A stretch of DNA of 14,504 bases. Origin: JAABPW01 sp037132275. GTDB lineage: Bacteria; Verrucomicrobiota; Kiritimatiellia; CAIKKV01; CAITUY01. Under the pieces are notes generated by a model. That model ran no database searches. It worked only from the letters and a program-made list of their open reading frames with translations, and was not told the DNA's origin. The DNA is taken from positions 1-14,504 of the forward strand of contig JBAXPK010000057.1 of assembly GCA_037132275.1 (NCBI GenBank). Direction: 5' to 3'. Positions 8,386 through 14,504 of this stretch are shown here, one piece after another. Both the position numbers and the translations under genes were made by a program. Within the stretch, counting starts at the first letter, position 1, and every line of letters starts with the position of its first letter.

Positions 8386-8414
8386 ATAGTCATGGATTAT
8401 TCCACTGGTGTCAA
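8386..8414 (-). promoter_or_regulatory. Candidate sigma-70-type promoter for the aldolase-fusion gene
   Basis: On the minus strand an exact TTGACA lies at 8414-8409. After exactly 17 bases comes GACTAT at 8391-8386, which keeps the key A and T of the -10 box but matches the consensus at only three of six positions. Only nine bases separate this -10 box from the GTG start at 8376, so a transcript starting here would have almost no leader. This would fit the lack of a Shine-Dalgarno sequence. The gap 8377-8511 also holds a small inverted repeat at 8483-8496 (six-base arms GGGCCA/TGGCCC). Confidence 0.35.
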
Positions 8415-8511
8415 TACATATAACGCCGGAATCACCGGCCCCGGCCCGGCCACCGTCCTTATTTGGGCTACAACCATACCAGGGGCCACATGGCCCGCGA
8501 TCCTGCCTTGA

Positions 8512-9276
8512 TCAAAGGACTCTTTCCACAATGAGGTCTTGCATGGACAAGACGGTATAGGCCGTGTGACGGCTCAACTCCGCGATAGGGGTCTGCCCGG
8601 TGGCGACTCCGATCCCGGCGCGACACCCACTTTTTTCGGCCATGAGAAAATCCATCGGGGCATCACCCAAACATACGGTTCGTTCCGCACTCTGCCCCAT
8701 CATCTTCAAGGCCTTCCGGGCCGGCACGCCGCTGATTTTAGGCTCCGGGGTCATATCACGCCCCATAATAACGTCAAAGCAGGAACTTAGCCCCAGCTTC
8801 TTCAACGTCTCGCAAGTATTGACCGCCGTATCACTGGTGACCACAGCCAATTTGGCGCCAGCCTGCCTCATGGCGGAAATACATTCGAAAACCCCGGGGA
8901 TAAGTTGGAGGTAACGGTCAATATCCGGCAGGAAGGCCTCATGCACCTGGGTGAAAAGGTCACCTACCGCTTCACCTGAATTCACCACTCCAAGTCCATC
9001 CAGACAGTGGCAGAGGGCTTGTATTACTTCATCGCGGGAGGTCAACCCCACAGGCCCTTGAGGAAGCAAGCGGTTATCAGCAAGCGACAATCCCATCGAA
9101 CCGCACAGTCGCGGGAATGAATCGGGGGGTAGGCGGTAGTGAGCAATCGCAGCCAACGATCGTCGCCGGATAATCTCCCCCCAATAAAGGTGGACATCCA
9201 CAATCGTGCCATCCTTGTCAAAGATGACCGATTCAAGATTGGGAATTATCCAGCCGGATCCTGCAATAGAAAACAT
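8512..9276 (-). CDS. HAD-superfamily phosphatase, phosphoglycolate-phosphatase-like
   Basis: The 254-residue protein shows the four HAD motifs. The nucleophile and acid are D20 and D22 in VIFDKDGTIVD. The second-motif residue is in VVTSDT, a lysine is in TPEPK, and the metal-binding acids are in LGDAPMDF. A helical cap follows motif I (about residues 30-110), as in Gph-type phosphatases that remove phosphate from small sugar phosphates. ATG 9276 is preceded by GTGAG at 9282-9286 and lies six bases after the radical SAM stop, so translation may be coupled. Its place next to the aldolase suggests it removes phosphate from the sugar intermediate, comparable in role to KdsC-type phosphatases in ulosonic acid synthesis (inference). 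After its TGA the same frame stays open through the gap into the aldolase gene. Confidence 0.83.
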   Translation of the reverse strand: MFSIAGSGWIIPNLESVIFDKDGTIVDVHLYWGEIIRRRSLAAIAHYRLPPDSFPRLCGSMGLSLADNRLLPQGPVGLTSRDEVIQALCHCLDGLGVVNSGEAVGDLFTQVHEAFLPDIDRYLQLIPGVFECISAMRQAGAKLAVVTSDTAVNTCETLKKLGLSSCFDVIMGRDMTPEPKISGVPARKALKMMGQSAERTVCLGDAPMDFLMAEKSGCRAGIGVATGQTPIAELSRHTAYTVLSMQDLIVERVL

Positions 9277-9282
9277 ATAGAC

Positions 9283-10707
9283 TCACACGGAAATATGATT
9301 CGCCGAGTATCTGAATGGCTGGTTCTCCGGAATGCCCATTGTCGTTCGCTTTATCTGGTAACAATCAAGAACAGCCTTCCTCGCCGCCACCAATTCTTCA
9401 CTACCGACATGAGCCGGCACAAAGTGGGGGGTGTCCGTGTCATTCTTGAGCCCCGCGCTTTCGAGAAGGTCGGCCGCCTTGATGAGCCCATCCTGAGTGC
9501 AAATCCGGTGCAGCACCGTCCCGGGATAGGGCGTGGCGAAAAAAACCTGCGCTTTGTCGAGGGGAAGCGCGCTGGCCAAAGCGACCGTTTCCGCCAAGGT
9601 ACCGCTTGTTTCCTGCGGCATGCCCAGCACAAAGAAGCCGACAACGAAGAGGGTCGGATGTTCCGCACAGGTTTTAACCGCCGACCAGATTTCCTCGTCG
9701 GACAGGCCTTTTCCAATGGCCCGGTTTCGAATCTCCGCTGACCCGCTTTCGATTGCCAGACAGATGCGAACCAGTCCAGCCTCTACCAAAGCGCCAACCA
9801 CCTCACGATCGAGACCTTTGACCGCAACACCATTGGGCGTACACAACTGGATCTTGAGATTGCGGCGCCGTATTTCCGAGCACACTCCCAGCACATGTTG
9901 ACGACTGTAAGTGAGATTATCATCCATGACTTCGAAATAGACAGCCCCAAAGGAGTCATGGAGCCGTTCTATTTCATCGACCACCGATACCGGGTTGCGG
10001 TAACGAATTCGCGGCCCGTGGACAAGATGCATTGAGCAGAACGAACATCGTTTCGGACAACTCCGGCTGGTCAGGATTGGAAATGGCTGCCCAACTCGCA
10101 TTCCCCTCGGCGACCACCAACTCTCCGTGTTGATCTGATAATCGCAGACATTAATTAATGAATAGTCCGGCGGAGGCAGTGTATCAAGATCGGCATAGCG
10201 AGTTTTGGGATGAACTATCGCTCCTTCGGGGCTGCGGTATGCAAGTCCATCAATATCAGAGACATCAGAGTGGGAATGAATCCGCCCCACCAAAGTGGCC
10301 ATGGTTTCCTCCCCTTCACCAATGACCACGTAGTCTACAAACTGATAGCGGTCAAGAATCTCCTTCGAAAACATGGTCGCATGAATCCCGCCAAATACGA
10401 TCACTGCTTCAGGAAGGATACGCCGCGTACACTGGGCAATGAGCTTTTGAAACGGCCACGCGCCGGAAAAGAGCCCGCCGATGCCCACCACTTCCGGCTT
10501 ATGCAGTTTGAGCTGGGAAGCAAAGACGGTATCGAGGTAATGAGCAAAATCCTCAATTTGCAAGTTATTGAGGTCCGCAACCCGTACGTCATGCCCCTGA
10601 CCGCGAAGTGTGGCTCCGACAGACAGGAGAGCTATTGGGAAATATATACTTCTCCGGGAGGAACACCCATCAACAGTCGCTGGCGCATTGACTAATAACA
10701 CCTTCAT
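9283..10707 (-). CDS. B12-binding-domain radical SAM enzyme
   Basis: The 474-residue protein has an N-terminal cobalamin-binding-type Rossmann domain (KVLLVNAPATVDG through VVGIGGLFSG and VIFGGIHAT). The radical SAM domain follows with the [4Fe-4S] cysteines C217, C221 and C224 in CPKRCSFC. The cobalamin histidine of the classical DxHxxG motif is absent; the matching place reads DLNNLQ, as in many class B members. Such enzymes carry out methylations at unreactive carbons, ring changes or C-C chemistry; the substrate here is unknown. I chose ATG 10707 because the protein then starts MKVLLVNAP, typical of the family, with a weak AGG at 10716-10718. A start at 10800 would overlap the FkbM gene and add a low-quality tail. 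In this context it could C-methylate or rearrange a sugar. Confidence 0.85.
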   Translation of the reverse strand: MKVLLVNAPATVDGCSSRRSIYFPIALLSVGATLRGQGHDVRVADLNNLQIEDFAHYLDTVFASQLKLHKPEVVGIGGLFSGAWPFQKLIAQCTRRILPEAVIVFGGIHATMFSKEILDRYQFVDYVVIGEGEETMATLVGRIHSHSDVSDIDGLAYRSPEGAIVHPKTRYADLDTLPPPDYSLINVCDYQINTESWWSPRGMRVGQPFPILTSRSCPKRCSFCSMHLVHGPRIRYRNPVSVVDEIERLHDSFGAVYFEVMDDNLTYSRQHVLGVCSEIRRRNLKIQLCTPNGVAVKGLDREVVGALVEAGLVRICLAIESGSAEIRNRAIGKGLSDEEIWSAVKTCAEHPTLFVVGFFVLGMPQETSGTLAETVALASALPLDKAQVFFATPYPGTVLHRICTQDGLIKAADLLESAGLKNDTDTPHFVPAHVGSEELVAARKAVLDCYQIKRTTMGIPENQPFRYSANHISV

Positions 10708-10762
10708 GATGACGGCCTGTTCCCTTCCCTTGGTGATGCATGAGACGTCGTTTCCCTCGCCT

Positions 10763-11719
10763 TCAGGCGGGCACAGGGATAACATCATTCTTCCTATCAT
10801 GACAAAATAACGCGATCAAAGAGGCATGTTTGGCAGTGTGAAGAAAGATGAAATTCGTTTCCACCGTGTTCTCGTCCATACTGAAAAAGCTCGTCAGCCT
10901 ACCCTCCTCCACAGTGAAACACTGGTAACCCAGTCCCGCCAATAATTCGATGATCTGATTCGGGTGATAGTCGAACTTCGCGGACCACTTGCGTAAAAGC
11001 TCGGTGAATATAATCGGCCGACATCGGCCGATCATTTGAACGCCTCCCTTAAACACGAGCAGTTCAGCCCCCTCGACGTCGCACTTGATGAAATCGACCG
11101 TCACATCACCTTCCGTGGCAAAATCGTCGAGTGTTCTTACCGGGCAGGAGAGAACTTCCACGCCCTGCGAGGACGTCAGGTTGGCCAGGGAGGCATTACC
11201 TGAGCACTCGGGGTAGAAATAGAATGTCAACGTGTCGATCCGGTCGGACAAGCCGAAGTTATGGATCTTGACGTTGTGTACATCGTTAATTCTGATGTTC
11301 TCCTGTAATTGCCGGTAGGTGGAGGGGATTGGCTCAAACGCCAGAATACGGGCTGAGGGATAGGCCTTGGCGAGAGCGATCGAATACCACCCGACATTCG
11401 CACCAATGTCCAGTATGGTGGACTGATCCCCCACCAACCGTAACATCATATCCAGTTCCGGTTTCTCGAAACTGCCGAAATTCAGGATTTCGATGGGAAT
11501 GATTCGCTTGTCGTCCTTGTTGCAGACCATACGAATTCCGCGTTCACGCGATTGCATGACGATTTGGCCGTCAGTGATCTCAATCCGTGCGACATCAGTG
11601 CCCCGGAGAAAATCAGCGTACGCAAATAGGCATTCATGCACCTTATGCATCTCGTCGATATACTGCTGCTTGGTAAGCCTGCCACCTTGATGGGCAGCGC
11701 GTAGTTCAAATAAATTCAT
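10763..11719 (-). CDS. FkbM-family SAM-dependent methyltransferase
   Basis: The 318-residue protein has a SAM-binding motif ILDIGANVGWYS, with D104 and G110 in the glycine loop, then LAFEPIPSTY and a middle acidic loop VDFIKCDVEGAE. This set is the hallmark of FkbM-type methyltransferases, which mostly O-methylate sugars in natural products and surface glycans. About 100 residues precede the catalytic domain, with a mixed helical look and no known motif I recognise. I chose ATG 11719 because it overlaps the preceding TGA by four bases (ATGA) and has AGGGAG at 11726-11731, six bases upstream. A longer start at 11809 would run back into the upstream gene. It probably caps or decorates a hydroxyl on the cluster's sugar or glycan end. 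Confidence 0.85.
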   Translation of the reverse strand: MNLFELRAAHQGGRLTKQQYIDEMHKVHECLFAYADFLRGTDVARIEITDGQIVMQSRERGIRMVCNKDDKRIIPIEILNFGSFEKPELDMMLRLVGDQSTILDIGANVGWYSIALAKAYPSARILAFEPIPSTYRQLQENIRINDVHNVKIHNFGLSDRIDTLTFYFYPECSGNASLANLTSSQGVEVLSCPVRTLDDFATEGDVTVDFIKCDVEGAELLVFKGGVQMIGRCRPIIFTELLRKWSAKFDYHPNQIIELLAGLGYQCFTVEEGRLTSFFSMDENTVETNFIFLHTAKHASLIALFCHDRKNDVIPVPA

Positions 11720-12777
11720 GCAAAGCTCCCTATTGTACGTCGAAATCCGTCGGCCACAGAAATTATGGGATCCCAGCCCAACTGCCGGGCTTTGGAAATA
11801 TCGGGACACGTTCTCATAATCGCGCTCTTGAGATAGCCCGGCGCCTGCGCGGACACACAGGTGATAACCTTAAGTTGCTTTTCCGGAAATAATCCAACGA
11901 GGATCCGCGCCAGTTCCTGCACGCTCACTTCGCCCCGATCATTACCAATGTTGTAGGCGTGCCCCACCCGCCCTTTCAGCAACACCGTGAAGAAACCACG
12001 AACCGCATCTGAAAGGTAACAAAATGCCCGCACCGTTGTACCATCACTTTTCATCACAATATCGCGCTCATTTAAGATATCAGCCACAAAGTCAGCAAAC
12101 ACCCGTCCGTCATCCAAACGCATACCCGGCCCGTAAGTGTGAAACGGACGGACGATCTTGGTCGGCACCTGGTATTGGTGGGTCCAACAGATACACATCG
12201 TTTCCCCCAGCCGCTTCCCTTCTGCATAACACGACCTGACATCCGTCGGATCCACGTAGCCGTACGCATCTTCCGCGGTAGGAATGTGAGCAGGATCAAC
12301 GTGGCCGTAGACTTCGCCGCTGCTGAAAAACAAGAACCCCTTCGCCCGCTTGTCCCTCGCCAATTCCAGAAGGCGGTGCGTGCCCAACACATTGGCCGAC
12401 AACGTTCCAACCGGATCCACCCCATAATACTTGGGGCTCGCCTGGCTGGCCGCATGAATAACATAATCCACCGGTCCGTCCACCTTCACCGGCGCACAAA
12501 CATCCTGAACCAGAAACTTCAGATTGGCATCATTACTGTATGTCGCAAACCGGGCTTCGGCACGCTCGAGATTACGCACCAAGGCGATCACCTTGACAGG
12601 TTGCGAAAGCTTCTGGGCGTTCAAATAGAGCAGTGTCTCCACCATATATGCTGGTAGAAACCCATTCGCGCCTGAAATCAGCACAACCTTTCCTGCAAAA
12701 TCAGACCACGCCAGATCCGAGTTCGCAATCACGGCCAAATCCTCTTCAATTATCCTATTCTTCGTATGATGCAACAA
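11716..12777 (-). CDS. Extended SDR nucleotide-sugar epimerase/dehydratase
   Basis: The 353-residue protein opens with a short lead, then ISGANGFLPAYM, an NAD-binding loop where the third glycine of GxxGxxG is replaced by proline. SSGEVYG and the active-site Y184-x3-K188 (YAEGK) follow. RPFHTYGPGMRLDDGRV and VRAFCYLSDAVRGF resemble UDP-glucuronate decarboxylase and dTDP-glucose dehydratase relatives. It likely acts at C3-C5 of a nucleotide-linked sugar through a 4-keto step; it could use the CDP-sugar made by RfbG, but that is inference. The start appears to be TTG at 12777, or the adjacent TTG at 12774, with GGGAG at 12783-12787, since no in-frame ATG is near. The stop overlaps the FkbM start. 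Ninety-one bases separate it from the glycosyltransferase gene. Confidence 0.85.
   Translation of the reverse strand: MLHHTKNRIIEEDLAVIANSDLAWSDFAGKVVLISGANGFLPAYMVETLLYLNAQKLSQPVKVIALVRNLERAEARFATYSNDANLKFLVQDVCAPVKVDGPVDYVIHAASQASPKYYGVDPVGTLSANVLGTHRLLELARDKRAKGFLFFSSGEVYGHVDPAHIPTAEDAYGYVDPTDVRSCYAEGKRLGETMCICWTHQYQVPTKIVRPFHTYGPGMRLDDGRVFADFVADILNERDIVMKSDGTTVRAFCYLSDAVRGFFTVLLKGRVGHAYNIGNDRGEVSVQELARILVGLFPEKQLKVITCVSAQAPGYLKSAIMRTCPDISKARQLGWDPIISVADGFRRTIGSFA
11726..11731 (-). promoter_or_regulatory. Ribosome binding site that decides the FkbM-gene start
   Basis: AGGGAG (minus strand) sits six bases before ATG 11719. It lies inside the 3' end of the upstream SDR gene and supports the short form with an ATGA overlap. 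Confidence 0.65.
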
Positions 12778-12868
12778 TATGACTCCCGCATGAGAAAGAG
12801 GCTTATTCTACTGGTCGAGAGGCCATTCATCCAGTTCTATTTCTGCGCACGGCATATTACCCTATACA

Positions 12869-13840
12869 TCATTTGCCGCTCGGATTCAAACGCCCCCCTG
12901 CATCCGCATCGTCAAAATTGATCCGCTCTTTTTCTACCACAAGCGGGCGGTTCTGAACATAGGTGAAGATCGCCCCGACATATTCGCCGACCACGCCAAG
13001 AAAGAACAATTGCAGAGAGCCTATGAAACAAAGACCAATCAACACGGGAGCCATGCCGGCGGTAAAGTTGTTCCAAAAGAGAAGCTTGGCCACCAAATAC
13101 CCGATACCAACCAGAAGCGAGATGCCTGCGGCAATAAACCCCAGTAGAGTCGCCAGCCGAAGGGGAATCTTCGTATGATTGGTGAACCCCAACATAGCAA
13201 TATCAAACAAGGAGTAGAAATTGCTCTTGGTCTGACCGCGATCCCGCGCGGGTTGCTCAAACTCAACCTTTGCGATGTCACTGCTGACATCGGAAATCAG
13301 GCCCCTGAAATAAGGATACGGCTCACGAAGGCCTCTCAGAATATCAACAACACTCCGGTCGTAGAGGCCGAACCCAGTGAACTGCTCCAAAAGCTCCCCC
13401 GTTCCAAGTTTCCGGATTGTCTTGTAGTACAGCCCCCTTAGGAAATAGACGGCAGGGTTCTCCTGACTGGCCGTCTTGATTCCCACAACAACGCGCGCAC
13501 CTTCTTCCCATTTAACAATAAAGTCCCAAATCATCTCAGGGGGATCCTGCAGGTCCGACGCCAACATGATGACAGCATCCCCGTGACACTGAAGCAATCC
13601 ATAGTAGGGAGATCGTATGTAGCCGTAGTTACGCGCATTCACGATAATCTTGATCTTCTCATCTTCCGCCGCAAAACGCTTCAGGACCTCAACACTCCCG
13701 TCGCGAGAACAGTTATCGATGAAGATTAACTCATAATCGTATCGCGGCAGGTTCCCCATGACATCACGAACACGCCGAATCAGTTCAGGCAAGTTCTCCT
13801 CTTCATTATAACACGGCGAAACAATGCTGATCTTCTTCAT
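12869..13840 (-). CDS. Membrane-anchored family 2 glycosyltransferase (GtrB/DPM1-like)
   Basis: The 323-residue protein starts MKKISIVSPCYNEEENLPEL, a standard GT2 nucleotide-binding N-terminus. The metal-binding acidic motif is in LASDLQDPPE, near residues 95-103. From about residue 230 two long hydrophobic helices follow, joined by a short loop, then VGEYVGAIFTYVQNRPLVV, the usual tail of polyprenyl-phosphate glycosyltransferases. Such enzymes load a sugar from a nucleotide donor onto undecaprenyl phosphate at the inner membrane; GT-C enzymes such as the YfhO-like protein could then use the lipid-linked sugar on the other side (inference). I chose ATG 13840 because it overlaps the rfbG stop by four bases (ATGA) and has GAGG at 13847-13850, six bases upstream. 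An upstream start at 13936 would run back through rfbG. Confidence 0.9.
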   Translation of the reverse strand: MKKISIVSPCYNEEENLPELIRRVRDVMGNLPRYDYELIFIDNCSRDGSVEVLKRFAAEDEKIKIIVNARNYGYIRSPYYGLLQCHGDAVIMLASDLQDPPEMIWDFIVKWEEGARVVVGIKTASQENPAVYFLRGLYYKTIRKLGTGELLEQFTGFGLYDRSVVDILRGLREPYPYFRGLISDVSSDIAKVEFEQPARDRGQTKSNFYSLFDIAMLGFTNHTKIPLRLATLLGFIAAGISLLVGIGYLVAKLLFWNNFTAGMAPVLIGLCFIGSLQLFFLGVVGEYVGAIFTYVQNRPLVVEKERINFDDADAGGRLNPSGK

Positions 13841-14504
13841 GAACAACCTCGTTGCGTGCAGGTATAATCCGCGATCTGTTTCCGCGTTAATTCCGAGACC
13901 ATCCCAACGCCTTTGTCCCGGACATCTTTGTACCACTTCACTGTCTCACAAACGGTTCTTTCGAACCCCCACAGGGACCGCCAACCAAGCTCATGGAAAG
14001 TCTTGTCCGTTGCAAGATTCAGTTTGCCGGCTTCATGAAGCGCTCCCGCCTCCGAACAATCCTTCCACTCCCCGGGCCAATGCGCGAGAATTTTCTCAAC
14101 CATCTCCCGAACGGAGCGATTGGACGCGAGGGCGGGCCCGAAGTTGAACGCGGAAGAGTAAGACGTGAGATGTGAGACGGGAGACGTGAGATGTGAGATG
14201 TTAGACGTGAGATGTGAGGCGTTAGACGTGAGATGTGAGATGTGAGACGGGAGATGTGAGACGGGAGACGTGAAGTGTGAAGCGTTAGACGTTAGAGGTG
14301 AAGTGTTAAGAGAAGAGCCCTCGTCTCGCGTCTCACGTCTAACGTCTAACGTCTCACACTTCACGTCTAACGTCTCACGTCTAACGTCTAACGTCTCACC
14401 CTTCTCGTCTAACGCTTCAAACAACTTCATGCCTAGCAACAAATACCCACTCAGGGGCTCGAGGACATGCTGCCAGGGGCGGGTGGCGTGGGGATTCCGC
14501 ACTT
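13837..14504 (-). CDS. rfbG: CDP-glucose 4,6-dehydratase, C-terminal part with a repeat-encoded insert
   Basis: The gene enters from the right edge, so the NAD-binding and catalytic parts are outside. The visible part starts within RNPHATRPWQHVLEPLSGYL, a conserved substrate-binding block of RfbG enzymes, which convert CDP-glucose to CDP-4-keto-6-deoxyglucose. After KLFEA the family normally continues after a short loop to a FNFGP block. Here about 87 residues lie between, most encoded by inverted heptanucleotide arrays with repeated TLDVRRE and SHLTSNA peptides. After it, SSAFNFGP resumes in the same frame, followed by GWRSLWGFERTVCETVKWYK and the usual tail, so there is no frameshift. The stop overlaps the glycosyltransferase start (ATGA). 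The insert lies in a surface loop by family comparison, so the enzyme may still work. Confidence 0.85.
   Translation of the reverse strand, partial: VRNPHATRPWQHVLEPLSGYLLLGMKLFEALDEKGETLDVRRETLDVKCETLDVRRETRDEGSSLNTSPLTSNASHFTSPVSHLPSHISHLTSNASHLTSNISHLTSPVSHLTSYSSAFNFGPALASNRSVREMVEKILAHWPGEWKDCSEAGALHEAGKLNLATDKTFHELGWRSLWGFERTVCETVKWYKDVRDKGVGMVSELTRKQIADYTCTQRGCS
14161..14307. repeat. Heptanucleotide tandem array, left arm (21 copies of AGAYGTK type)
   Basis: Read on the plus strand the stretch splits exactly into 21 seven-base units, mostly AGACGTG, AGATGTG, AGACGGG and AGACGTT, with a few AAGTGTG-type variants. Three units make 21 bases or seven codons, so on the coding (minus) strand the array yields a seven-residue peptide repeat (SHLTSNA). 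It lies inside the rfbG-like gene and faces the right arm head to head across a short spacer. Confidence 0.9.
14324..14414. repeat. Heptanucleotide tandem array, right arm (13 inverted copies)
   Basis: Thirteen seven-base units, mainly TCTCACG and TCTAACG, are the reverse complement of the left-arm unit. The spacer between arms is 14308-14323. On the coding strand this arm yields the other peptide repeat (ETLDVRR). One 13-base stretch, GAAGCGTTAGACG at 14279-14291, has an exact inverted match at 14406-14418. The two arms could fold into a long imperfect hairpin in DNA or mRNA. Confidence 0.9.

Noticed and set aside
12808..12855. Fifteen-residue minus-strand ORF (MPCAEIELDEWPLDQ) as a leader peptide before the epimerase
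   Set aside because: It is very short, has no clear ribosome site and no regulatory codon run or attenuator-like structure.
12778..12868. Promoter in the gap before the epimerase gene
   Set aside because: A TAGAAT box at 12810-12805 is fair, but the only sequence at the right distance upstream (TGGATG) is a poor -35 box.
14161..14414. CRISPR array
   Set aside because: The units are seven bases long and directly adjacent, with no unique spacers, and the two arms are inverted relative to each other.
14161..14414. rfbG as a pseudogene broken by the repeats
   Set aside because: The conserved blocks on both sides are in the same frame, no stop occurs in the insert, and the stop codon is still coupled to the next gene.

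Overview
The window is one block of a bacterial surface-polysaccharide (O-antigen or capsule type) gene cluster. All eleven genes lie on the minus strand and are read from right to left, with short gaps or ATGA overlaps that suggest one or a few long transcripts. No rRNA, tRNA, transposase, integrase or CRISPR array was seen. Base composition is moderate. CDP-sugar chemistry and polyprenyl-phosphate-type glycosyltransfer suggest a Gram-negative bacterium. Two kinds of repetitive DNA embedded in frame inside genes resemble what I associate with uncultured PVC-group or Omnitrophota-like genomes; that placement is a guess.

Layout in transcription order. (1) 14504-13837: 3' part of a CDP-glucose 4,6-dehydratase (rfbG) carrying a large heptanucleotide-repeat insert. 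(2) 13840-12869: membrane-anchored family 2 glycosyltransferase. (3) 12777-11716: extended SDR nucleotide-sugar epimerase/dehydratase. (4) 11719-10763: FkbM-family methyltransferase. (5) 10707-9283: B12-binding-type radical SAM enzyme. (6) 9276-8512: HAD phosphatase. (7) 8376-6634: pyruvate-aldolase-like DRE-TIM domain fused to a C-terminal domain resembling DUF115/GT42 proteins. (8) 6602-5850 and (9) 5842-5084: two classical SDR reductases. (10) 5059-3260: thiamine-diphosphate enzyme of the acetolactate synthase family. (11) 3219-712: large YfhO-like multi-pass membrane protein with a palindromic element inserted in frame. (12) 594-1: 5' part of a GT10 (fucosyltransferase-type) gene running off the window, so twelve genes counting the two partial ones.

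How they may work together (inference). RfbG would give a CDP-4-keto-6-deoxyhexose. Genes 6 to 10 look like a cassette for carbon-carbon bond formation on a sugar: a ThDP carboligase, a pyruvate aldolase, a phosphatase and two ketoreductases. The closest biochemical precedent is yersiniose, where a ThDP enzyme (YerE) adds a two-carbon branch to a CDP-keto-deoxysugar and an SDR reduces it. The radical SAM and FkbM enzymes could add methyl or other decorations, and the GT2, YfhO-like and GT10 proteins could handle lipid-linked sugar and glycan assembly. The product cannot be named from sequence alone.

The most unusual features are the two in-frame repeat insertions, the aldolase fusion, and a consensus-like promoter placed so close to the aldolase GTG that its transcript could be leaderless.
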